5,558 bases of DNA from Pseudomonadota bacterium. Lineage in GTDB: Bacteria > Pseudomonadota > Gammaproteobacteria > Steroidobacterales > Steroidobacteraceae. The notes beneath the pieces were generated by a model. The model was not told the DNA's origin. It worked only from the letters and a program-made list of their open reading frames with translations, and ran no database searches. A program made the translations under genes and the position numbers. Below are positions 1 through 5,558 of the stretch, piece after piece. The first letter of the stretch is position 1. Each line of letters starts with the position of its first letter. The DNA is taken from positions 1-5,558 of the forward strand of contig JAJZLX010000774.1 of NCBI GenBank assembly GCA_021850555.1, given 5' to 3'.

Positions 1-435
1 CGGCAGAACATTGCCGCCGTCGAGAGGGAAGGTCACGATCCGGACACGGTCATAGAGATGCGGGTGGGCGGCGAGCATGGCGCGGAACCGGCTGAGGCGG
101 GCTGCCAGAAACGGACTGTCGCCGGGGGCGATCACGCCAGCGTAGAGCTTTCCCTGGCCCCGCACCAAGGGTGCGATGATCCGAGTGTAATAGCCCGTAT
201 GCGGCCAGACCTCGAGCACCCGGGACTGGGGCCGGATACCGAAGAACAGCAGGGTCTGTGCCGGATGGCGATAGCGGTCACGGCTGCGGTCGGACGGGGT
301 GCGGGGACTGGCGAGGATCGCATCGAGGCGGGAGGTCGTCGTCCGTCGCCCCGGTACGCTGGCGCAGCCCGAGAGCAGGGCCAGGGTGGCCAGGGCGGCC
401 GCAGTCACGGTCAGGGAGGCTCGCATGGGGGGCAT
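1..435 (-). CDS. Lipoprotein with predicted SAM-methyltransferase domain (COG4798-like), N-terminal part
   Basis: The reading frame is open from the ATG at 435-433 to the window edge (145 residues); the C-terminus lies outside. Residues 1-24 form a lipoprotein signal: Arg5, a hydrophobic Ala/Leu stretch, and the lipobox LLSGC ending at Cys24, so the mature protein should be membrane-anchored and face the periplasm. After a short Ser/Arg-rich linker comes a segment typical of predicted methyltransferases of the COG4798 kind: RDRYRHPAQTLLFFGI (about 53-67), then LEVWPHTGYYT (about 74-84), which takes the place of the glycine-rich SAM loop. That loop is not the canonical ExGxGxG, so real methyl transfer is uncertain. 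I chose the ATG at 435 because GGTGAG lies 10 bases upstream; the ATG at 426 and a GTG at 450 are in frame and also possible. No substrate can be named. Family assignment is from memory of the motif pattern. Confidence 0.8.
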   Translation of the reverse strand, partial: MPPMRASLTVTAAALATLALLSGCASVPGRRTTTSRLDAILASPRTPSDRSRDRYRHPAQTLLFFGIRPQSRVLEVWPHTGYYTRIIAPLVRGQGKLYAGVIAPGDSPFLAARLSRFRAMLAAHPHLYDRVRIVTFPLDGGNVLP

Positions 436-454
436 TGTGGACGGGCTCACCGCC

Positions 455-480
455 AAAAAAAACCCGCCCAGGCGGAGTTT
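455..480 (-). terminator. Rho-independent terminator downstream of the RRM gene
   Basis: Read on the minus strand, a GC stem CCGC/GCGG with a CTGG loop (464-475) is followed by a run of eight T (462-455). The A-rich 5' side (480-478) can extend the pairing with the first T residues after one mismatch and a U-G pair. It lies about 145 bases after the stop of the RRM gene and only a few bases before the possible GTG (450) and ATG (435) starts of the lipoprotein gene. On the plus strand no T-run follows the stem, so it acts in one direction only. Confidence 0.75.
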
Positions 481-581
481 CTGGAATCGAGGGGAAAGTG
501 CCTCACGACACGTCTCGAAATCCGCGACCCCCAAAGGGCATCGGGCTCAGGAGACCGCCGAGACGGTGAGTCGGACGGGCT

Positions 582-610
582 GCCCGGCCGCGCTCAGCCC
601 GCGGCCGGGC
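582..610 (-). repeat. Perfect 10-bp inverted repeat just after the RRM gene stop
   Basis: GCCCGGCCGC (582-591) and GCGGCCGGGC (601-610) are exact reverse complements around a 9-base loop (592-600). The hairpin starts 12 bases after the TAA of the RNA-binding protein gene. All ten pairs are G-C, so it should be very stable. No T-run follows on the minus strand, so it is not a canonical terminator. Stabilising the mRNA 3' end, or forming part of a structured 3' untranslated region that runs to the terminator at 455-480, are the likeliest roles. The hairpin is seen; the role is inferred. Confidence 0.65.
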
Positions 611-622
611 GCAGAAACACGC

Positions 623-904
623 TTACCGTCGGTACGGGCCGCCGCCGGAGCGGGGACGCGGAGCGCGCTCCTGGGCTTCGTTGACCCGCAGGGCCCGACC
701 GTTCATCTGAAAGCCGTTCAGCGCCTGGATCGCCCCCTGAGCCTCGCCCGGTGACATCTCGACAAAGCCAAAGCCGCGCGGCTTACCGGTTTCCCGGTCG
801 TTGATGAGTTTGACCGATTCCACCTTGCCGTGACGCTCGAAAAGCGCCTTGACGTCCTGCTCGGTGGCGTTGAAAGGCAGATTGCCTACGTAAATCGTCG
901 TCAT
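623..904 (-). CDS. Single-RRM RNA-binding protein (small bacterial RRM family)
   Basis: This 93-residue protein is almost entirely one RNA recognition motif. RNP2 is IYVGNL (residues 4-9) and RNP1 is RGFGFVEM (43-50); the aromatic residues Tyr5, Phe45 and Phe47 are the usual RNA-stacking positions. The domain covers about residues 2-76. The last 17 residues (APRPRSGGGPYRR at the end) are Arg/Gly/Pro-rich, a common flexible tail that adds RNA affinity. Small bacterial RRM proteins of this length act in the cytoplasm as RNA-binding or chaperone-like factors, and several in cyanobacteria respond to cold; the RNA targets here are unknown. The ATG at 904 is set by the RRM start; a purine-rich AAGAGAGA lies about 8-10 bases upstream as a modest ribosome binding site. 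It stands alone, with a long leader upstream and a hairpin and terminator downstream, which suggests a monocistronic, post-transcriptionally controlled gene. Confidence 0.93.
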   Translation of the reverse strand: MTTIYVGNLPFNATEQDVKALFERHGKVESVKLINDRETGKPRGFGFVEMSPGEAQGAIQALNGFQMNGRALRVNEAQERAPRPRSGGGPYRR

Positions 905-933
905 CCGGAGGTCTCTCTTGGCAGTGCGGTCAA

Positions 934-953
934 CGGACGGTGCCGCCCGTCCG
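934..953 (-). promoter_or_regulatory. Stem-loop in the leader of the RRM gene
   Basis: CGGACGG (934-940) and CCGTCCG (947-953) pair exactly over 7 bp with a 6-base loop (941-946). In the minus-strand transcript the hairpin ends 29 bases before the ATG of the RNA-binding protein. Such a leader hairpin could be a site for autoregulation or temperature response. The structure is visible; the function is a guess. Confidence 0.4.
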
Positions 954-1048
954 CGTGTACCGCGGGGTCATTCGGGAACGCGTGAAGGGAGGGTATCGAA
1001 GGGGCTGGAAAAGCAAACGTGATCAATCCACTGCGAAGATACGCCGTC

Positions 1049-1077
1049 ATGCTACTCCCGGCTTTTGCGGGAAGCAA
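1049..1077 (-). promoter_or_regulatory. Candidate sigma70 promoter for the RRM gene
   Basis: On the minus strand TTGCTT (1077-1072, 3 of 6 matches to TTGACA) and TAGCAT (1054-1049, 4 of 6 matches to TATAAT) are separated by exactly 17 bases. Transcription would begin near 1042 and give a leader of about 140 bases. The individual boxes are weak, and the spacer is taken up by a hairpin that may instead be a repeat element, so this is tentative. Confidence 0.28.
1056..1072. repeat. Short REP-like palindrome
   Basis: TCCCG (1056-1060) and CGGGA (1068-1072) pair around GCTTTTG. The surrounding plus-strand text, beginning CGTCAT at 1045, resembles the common interspersed repeats of the CGTCAT...CCCG-loop-CGGG kind found between genes in many proteobacteria. 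Only one copy is in the window, so repeat status cannot be shown here. Confidence 0.35.
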
Positions 1078-1140
1078 ACAGTCTCGCGGACACACAGGCT
1101 GCGCTCAGACCGGGTCCCGAACCGAATCCCGGAGCCGAGT

Positions 1141-1156
1141 GTTGCATGACTGCAAC
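1141..1156. repeat. Perfect 16-base dyad (GTTGCA-4-TGCAAC)
   Basis: GTTGCA (1141-1146) and TGCAAC (1151-1156) are exact reverse complements around TGAC. The dyad lies 52 bases after the speA stop and about 240 bases upstream of the RRM gene. Its size and symmetry fit a dimeric repressor site; as RNA it would be a small 6-bp, 4-base-loop hairpin. No T-run follows in either direction, so it is not a terminator. Confidence 0.4.
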
Positions 1157-1196
1157 GGGCGGCCGGGGTGGAGCCCGACGCCGGCACGTGCCGCCC
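1157..1196. repeat. GC-rich long-range inverted repeat after speA
   Basis: GGGCGGC (1157-1163) and GCCGCCC (1190-1196) are exact complements enclosing 26 bases that themselves hold the palindrome GGCACGTGCC (1182-1191). The structure begins 11 bases after the speA stop and could be the structured 3' end of the speA mRNA. There is no T-run, so termination here would have to be Rho-dependent or lie further on. Confidence 0.3.
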
Positions 1197-1207
1197 ATCA
1201 GGACGCT

Positions 1208-3181
<1,974 letters not shown>

Positions 3182-3223
3182 TTCGGTGGATTTCGTTGCT
3201 CGGGACGCCGGGGTCTGGCGCGC

Positions 3224-3245
3224 AAGATATCAAAACCACGTGCCA
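3224..3245 (-). promoter_or_regulatory. Possible speA promoter region (extended -10; sigma54-like -24 block)
   Basis: On the minus strand TGATATCTT (3232-3224) resembles an extended -10 box (TGn plus TATCTT, 4 of 6), which would start transcription near 3217 and leave a leader of about 36 bases. No good -35 box is found. Just upstream, TGGCACG (3245-3239) exactly matches the -24 block of the sigma54 consensus, but the -12 position reads TTTGA instead of TTGCA, so a sigma54 promoter would lack its key GC. Either reading is tentative. Confidence 0.25.
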
Positions 3246-3327
3246 GTGAAAGTCCTGCGGACGATTTTTTCGCCGCGTCTTCCGTGAGGCGGGTGGCGCA
3301 GTCGAGCCGGCGTGCGCGCGCGGGGGC

Positions 3328-4194
3328 TTACGGTTCGCACACGATGGGACGGCGCGGGTCGCGGATCCACTCGCTCCAGGATCCGACGTACAGTCTCGCG
3401 CCGCTGAAGCCCGCCACTTCCAGGGCGAGCAGGTCATGGCAGGCCGTCACGCCCGAGCCGCACATGCAGATCACGGTCTCGGCAGGCCGCCCCGCGAGCA
3501 GCGGCTCGAAACGCGCACGCAGCGCGGCCGCCGGAAGGAACCGTCCCGCGCTGAGATTGTCCGTGAACGGGTGATTGCAGGCCCCCGGCACATGGCCGGC
3601 GACAGGATCCAGCGGCTCGTCGCGCCCGGCGAACCGATCGGCGGAGCGCGCATCGACCAACACGCGCTCACCGCGGGCGAGCGCGCCTTCGCTGACCATG
3701 CGCTCGATCTCGGCCGTGCGGACCACCATGTGCTCGTTGAGAGCCGCTTCGAATCGGGCGGGGCGGCTCGCCGAGGCACCGGGAGGGCCTTCCTCCAGTG
3801 CCAGCCGCTGCGCCTGCCACGCGGCGAGTCCGCCATCGAGCACCACGGCCCGCGAGTGGCCGAGCCAACGCAACAGCCACCACAACCGCGCCGCGAATGC
3901 GCCCGGCCCCTGGTCGTAGGCGACCACCAGCGTGTGCGCGTCGATGCCCCACTGGCCGAACCGCTCGGCGAGCCGATCAGGGTCGGGCAGCGGATGGCGG
4001 CCGGTCGTCGCCGAGACCGCTCCGGACAGGTCGCGGTCGAGGTGCGCGTAGCGCGCCTGCGCAATGCGGGCGCGGGCATATTCCTGCTCGCCCCAGCCGG
4101 GTCGCTCCAGATCGAAACGGCAGTCGATGACGACCAGGCCGGGCTTGCCAAGACGCGCGGCCAGCTGAGGTGGGGTGATCAGAGTATCGGACAT
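3328..4194 (-). CDS. sseA: 3-mercaptopyruvate sulfurtransferase (SseA type)
   Basis: This tandem-rhodanese enzyme of 288 residues transfers sulfur from 3-mercaptopyruvate to thiol acceptors or cyanide, linking cysteine catabolism to sulfane sulfur. The first, inactive rhodanese domain covers about residues 5-135 (VVIDCRF near 21, VVLDGGLAAW near 117-126); the second covers about 155-285 (VLVDARSADRFAG at 178-190, GHVPGACN at 200-207). The catalytic loop is CGSGVT, with the nucleophile Cys245; this loop marks mercaptopyruvate sulfurtransferases, whereas thiosulfate rhodaneses usually carry CRKGVT. The closing motif GSWSEW (271-276) is typical of the family. The ATG at 4194 is preceded by GGAGG at an 8-base spacing, a strong ribosome binding site. 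The gene diverges from the GST-like gene and may read on into speA. No signal peptide, so cytoplasmic. No promoter was recognised in the GC-rich region upstream. Confidence 0.94.
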   Translation of the reverse strand: MSDTLITPPQLAARLGKPGLVVIDCRFDLERPGWGEQEYARARIAQARYAHLDRDLSGAVSATTGRHPLPDPDRLAERFGQWGIDAHTLVVAYDQGPGAFAARLWWLLRWLGHSRAVVLDGGLAAWQAQRLALEEGPPGASASRPARFEAALNEHMVVRTAEIERMVSEGALARGERVLVDARSADRFAGRDEPLDPVAGHVPGACNHPFTDNLSAGRFLPAAALRARFEPLLAGRPAETVICMCGSGVTACHDLLALEVAGFSGARLYVGSWSEWIRDPRRPIVCEP

Positions 4195-4201
4195 CTCGAG
4201 A

Positions 4202-4206
4202 GCCTC
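4202..4206 (-). promoter_or_regulatory. sseA ribosome binding site
   Basis: On the minus strand a GGAGG core sits 7-8 bases upstream of the ATG at 4194. It is the best Shine-Dalgarno match in the window and fixes the sseA start, in contrast to the weak starts of speA and hss. Confidence 0.8.
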
Positions 4207-4288
4207 CAGTCAAGCCTGTGCATGCCTGAGACGGGCGTGCCGTGTGCGCCGCGGGCGGTGAGCGGCGAGCGCCGTACGCGGCCCTGGG

Positions 4289-4300
4289 GCAACGGGTTGC
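4289..4300. repeat. Perfect dyad GCAAC-GG-GTTGC upstream of sseA
   Basis: GCAAC (4289-4293) and GTTGC (4296-4300) are exact complements around GG. The dyad lies about 95 bases upstream of the sseA start and 250 bases from the GST-like gene. Short symmetric sites of this type can be repressor operators, but in GC-rich DNA a 5-bp dyad also arises by chance. Confidence 0.25.
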
Positions 4301-4515
4301 GCGGCCGGGGCCAACAGCGGCCGCGGCTCCTCGGGACCGCCGCGCGCCGCATGCGATGCGCCGATAGCGTAGCGTGCGCCAAGCGCCCCGGCCAGATCGC
4401 GCCGCTCAGGGCGAGGCATGTGCGGGAGGGAGGCAGGGCCCCGCGCGCGTCGCCTCGGGCGAGGAGCCGCGCGAGGCGTCACGCCGCGCTGGACCGGAGG
4501 CTTCCCGCGCTTGCA

Positions 4516-4531
4516 CCGGGTACAATCCCGG
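4516..4531 (+). promoter_or_regulatory. -10 promoter box inside an inverted repeat, GST-like gene
   Basis: TACAAT (4521-4526) matches the sigma70 -10 consensus at 5 of 6 positions and would start transcription near 4533, leaving a leader of about 20 bases before the ATG at 4553. It is flanked exactly by CCGGG (4516-4520) and CCCGG (4527-4531), giving a 16-base dyad centred on the box. No clear -35 hexamer is found 16-18 bases upstream, so an activator or another sigma contact may be needed, or the promoter may be weak. Confidence 0.5.
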
Positions 4532-4552
4532 CAGTTCTTCAGCGGGGGGCCG

Positions 4553-5215
4553 ATGGCGATCGAGGTCTATTGGGGCAGCGGCAGCCCGTATGCCTGGAGA
4601 GTGCTGCTCGCGCTCGAGTACAAGCGCCTGCCGTACATCGGACACCTGCTGGAGTTTTCCAGGCAGGAGCACAAATCTCCCCAGATGCTGCAGCTCAATC
4701 CCCGCGGGCGTCTGCCGGTGCTGCGGGACGGGGATTACGTGTGTTTCGAATCGCTCGCCATCCTCTATTACCTCGACCAGAAGTATCCGGATCCGCCCCT
4801 GTTCGGGACCGACGCGCAGGAAGCCGGCACCATCCTGCGGGTGATCTGCGAGTATCAGGCCTACATCGAGCCGTACCTGACGGCGATCACCCGCGCGGTG
4901 TTCGCAGGCCAGGCCGATCTCAGGGCCGATGAGATCACCCGGGCGATGCACGTGGTGGCGAGCGAGGCGCGCACCATCGAGGGGCGCCTCTCGAAGTCCG
5001 ACTGGGTGGTGGGCGAGCGGTTCTCCGCGGTCGACATGGTGATCTTTCCCGGGATCCAGCTGCTGAAGCGGGCGCTCGAGCGGCCCGCTGCCGCCGAGCT
5101 CGCCTCGCGCTTCATGCCCGTGGAGGTGAACTATCCGGCGCTCGGGCGCTGGCTGGCGCGCATCGAGGCGCTGCCGGGCTACGAGCGCACGTATCCGCCG
5201 CATTGGCGCCGCTGA
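4553..5215 (+). CDS. Glutathione S-transferase family protein
   Basis: The 220-residue protein has the classic GST layout. The thioredoxin-like N-terminal domain (about 1-80) contains SGSPYAWRV (9-17), where Ser9, Ser11 or Tyr13 could be the residue that activates glutathione; RLPVL (53-57) with the cis-Pro55; and FESLAILYYL (65-74), where Glu66-Ser67 bind the glutamyl part of glutathione. The helical C-terminal domain (about 90-215) contains WVVGERFSAVDMVIFP (151-166) with the SAVD N-capping box common to GSTs. Known members conjugate glutathione to electrophiles, reduce peroxides or isomerise substrates; the substrate here cannot be read from the sequence. The ATG at 4553 has a G-run 4-9 bases upstream as a ribosome binding site, and a -10 box near 4521 rules out most upstream starts. 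No signal peptide, so cytoplasmic. It may be read together with hss 109 bases downstream. Confidence 0.93.
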   Translation: MAIEVYWGSGSPYAWRVLLALEYKRLPYIGHLLEFSRQEHKSPQMLQLNPRGRLPVLRDGDYVCFESLAILYYLDQKYPDPPLFGTDAQEAGTILRVICEYQAYIEPYLTAITRAVFAGQADLRADEITRAMHVVASEARTIEGRLSKSDWVVGERFSAVDMVIFPGIQLLKRALERPAAAELASRFMPVEVNYPALGRWLARIEALPGYERTYPPHWRR

Positions 5216-5261
5216 GCCGGCGCGCCCGCCGCTTCGGGACCAACGGGCTGCGCGCAGTCCA

Positions 5262-5274
5262 GCGCTCAAAGCGC
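5262..5274 (+). repeat. Small hairpin between the GST-like gene and hss
   Basis: GCGCT (5262-5266) and AGCGC (5270-5274) pair with a CAA loop, 47 bases after the GST-like stop. No T-run follows, so it is at most a weak or Rho-assisted terminator or a pause site. It neither proves nor excludes readthrough into hss. Confidence 0.25.
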
Positions 5275-5291
5275 CGTGGCGGGGAAGGGCT

Positions 5292-5318
5292 GCACGATCC
5301 GTGCGAGATTGATACGCT
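5292..5318 (+). promoter_or_regulatory. Inverted repeat and possible extended -10 box before hss
   Basis: GCACG (5292-5296) and CGTGC (5300-5304) form a perfect dyad around ATC. It is followed by TGATACGCT (5310-5318), a weak extended -10 box (TGn plus TACGCT, 3 of 6). Transcription from it would begin close to the A of the hss start codon at 5325, implying a leaderless or nearly leaderless mRNA, and would place the dyad in the -35 to -20 zone. Tentative. Confidence 0.25.
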
Positions 5319-5324
5319 ACTGAA

Positions 5325-5558
5325 ATGATGAGCGAGCACAAGATTCACGTTGAATTCCCCGGCCGCATCGTTCTCGTCGGCTTCGGCAGCATCGGGCAGG
5401 GCGTGCTGCCGCTGATTTTGCGCCACATCGGCCTGCCTCCCGGGCGCATCACCGTCGTGACCGCGGAGGACAAGGGCAGATCCGAGGCCGAGCGCTACGG
5501 CATCGGCTTCATGCAGGAGAGGCTCACCCGCGAGAATTACCGGCGCGTGCTCGCGCCC
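5325..5558 (+). CDS. hss: Homospermidine synthase, N-terminal part
   Basis: The frame is open to the window edge and gives the first 78 residues of a protein normally near 470-480. Homospermidine synthase uses NAD+ to condense two putrescines (or putrescine with spermidine) into homospermidine, in the cytoplasm. The N-terminus shows the family pattern: FPGRIVLVGFGSIGQGVLP (11-29) is the first Rossmann strand with its NAD-binding loop GFGSIGQG (19-26), then LILRHIGLP, ITVVTAEDKG (42-51), and RLTRENYRRVL (66-76). An in-frame TGA at 5310-5312 followed by only TAC GCT ACT GAA leaves ATG 5325 or ATG 5328 as the only sensible starts. No Shine-Dalgarno sequence lies at a usable distance. The gene follows the GST-like gene after 109 bases. 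With speA in the same window it indicates a homospermidine-making polyamine pathway. Related saccharopine-dehydrogenase-fold proteins are the main alternative. Confidence 0.9.
   Translation, partial: MMSEHKIHVEFPGRIVLVGFGSIGQGVLPLILRHIGLPPGRITVVTAEDKGRSEAERYGIGFMQERLTRENYRRVLAP

Larger units (their letters stand above)
4195..4552. other. Divergent intergenic region between sseA and the GST-like gene
   Basis: This 358-base region is extremely GC-rich and holds no convincing gene. It contains the sseA ribosome binding site, a perfect dyad GCAAC-GG-GTTGC (4289-4300), a 7-bp inverted repeat CGCCTCG/CGAGGCG (4451-4457 and 4472-4478), and the promoter of the GST-like gene near 4521. A frame continuous with the GST-like gene is open back to 4418, but its Arg-rich translation looks like non-coding high-GC sequence. 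A promoter for sseA must lie in the left half, but I could not pick one. Confidence 0.6.

Noticed and set aside
58..684. Plus-strand open frame opposite the lipoprotein and RRM genes
   Set aside because: It crosses a terminator and a strong hairpin, is antisense to two recognisable proteins, and is Gly/Arg-rich with no motif.
901..1095. Minus-strand 64-codon frame overlapping the RRM start
   Set aside because: It runs through the REP-like palindrome, whose translation gives the LPAKAG-type string often seen in spurious repeat-derived proteins. No ribosome binding site or domain is seen.
3261..3292. T-run followed by a GC hairpin between sseA and speA as a terminator
   Set aside because: On the plus strand the T-run comes before the stem, and on the minus strand the stem is followed by A residues. 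Neither order fits a rho-independent terminator.
4451..4478. CGCCTCG/CGAGGCG inverted repeat as an operator
   Set aside because: With a 14-base loop and almost pure GC content, a 7-bp match is unremarkable in this background, and its position matches no promoter element.
4418..4552. N-terminal extension of the GST-like protein
   Set aside because: The extension is Arg/Gly-rich, crosses the -10 box at 4521, and precedes a start (ATG 4553) that already matches the family N-terminus.
3436..4932. Plus-strand open frame (498 codons) across sseA, the intergenic region and the GST-like gene
   Set aside because: It is antisense to sseA and out of frame with the GST-like gene, and its Arg/Pro-rich translation is typical of non-coding high-GC frames.

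Overview
The window is GC-rich bacterial chromosomal DNA with strongly G/C-ending codons. It suggests a free-living, high-GC proteobacterium, most likely a gammaproteobacterium. This rests on protein family resemblance read by eye (SpeA-type arginine decarboxylase, SseA-type sulfurtransferase, small RRM RNA-binding protein, bacterial homospermidine synthase) and not on any search. I see no rRNA, tRNA, CRISPR array, insertion sequence or phage gene.

Layout, left to right. (1) Positions 1-435, minus strand: the N-terminal part of a lipoprotein resembling predicted SAM-dependent methyltransferases (COG4798 type), cut by the window edge. (2) 436-622: a gap with a rho-independent terminator (455-480) and a perfect 10-bp hairpin (582-610), both best read as the 3' region of the next gene. 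(3) 623-904, minus: a 93-residue single-RRM RNA-binding protein. (4) 905-1207: a roughly 300-bp gap with its long leader, a candidate promoter and several inverted repeats. (5) 1208-3181, minus: speA, complete, GTG start. (6) 3328-4194, minus: sseA, a 3-mercaptopyruvate sulfurtransferase with a strong ribosome binding site. (7) 4195-4552: a divergent intergenic region with a good -10 box for the next gene. (8) 4553-5215, plus: a 220-residue glutathione S-transferase family protein. (9) 5325-5558, plus: the first 78 residues of homospermidine synthase (hss), cut by the right edge.

Two genes belong to polyamine metabolism. SpeA makes agmatine from arginine, a route to putrescine; Hss condenses putrescine into homospermidine. 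The enzymes linking agmatine to putrescine are not in the window, and the two genes lie on opposite strands, so any shared regulation is inferred. SseA and the GST-like protein both relate to thiol/sulfur chemistry and share a divergent promoter region, which is a loose link only.

The region looks mostly like ordinary housekeeping chromosome. I found no convincing undescribed multi-gene system. The points worth a second look are regulatory or architectural: a terminator abutting the lipoprotein gene start, a methyltransferase-like fold behind a lipoprotein signal, an hss start with no ribosome binding site, a -10 box inside an inverted repeat, and several perfect dyads in the gaps.
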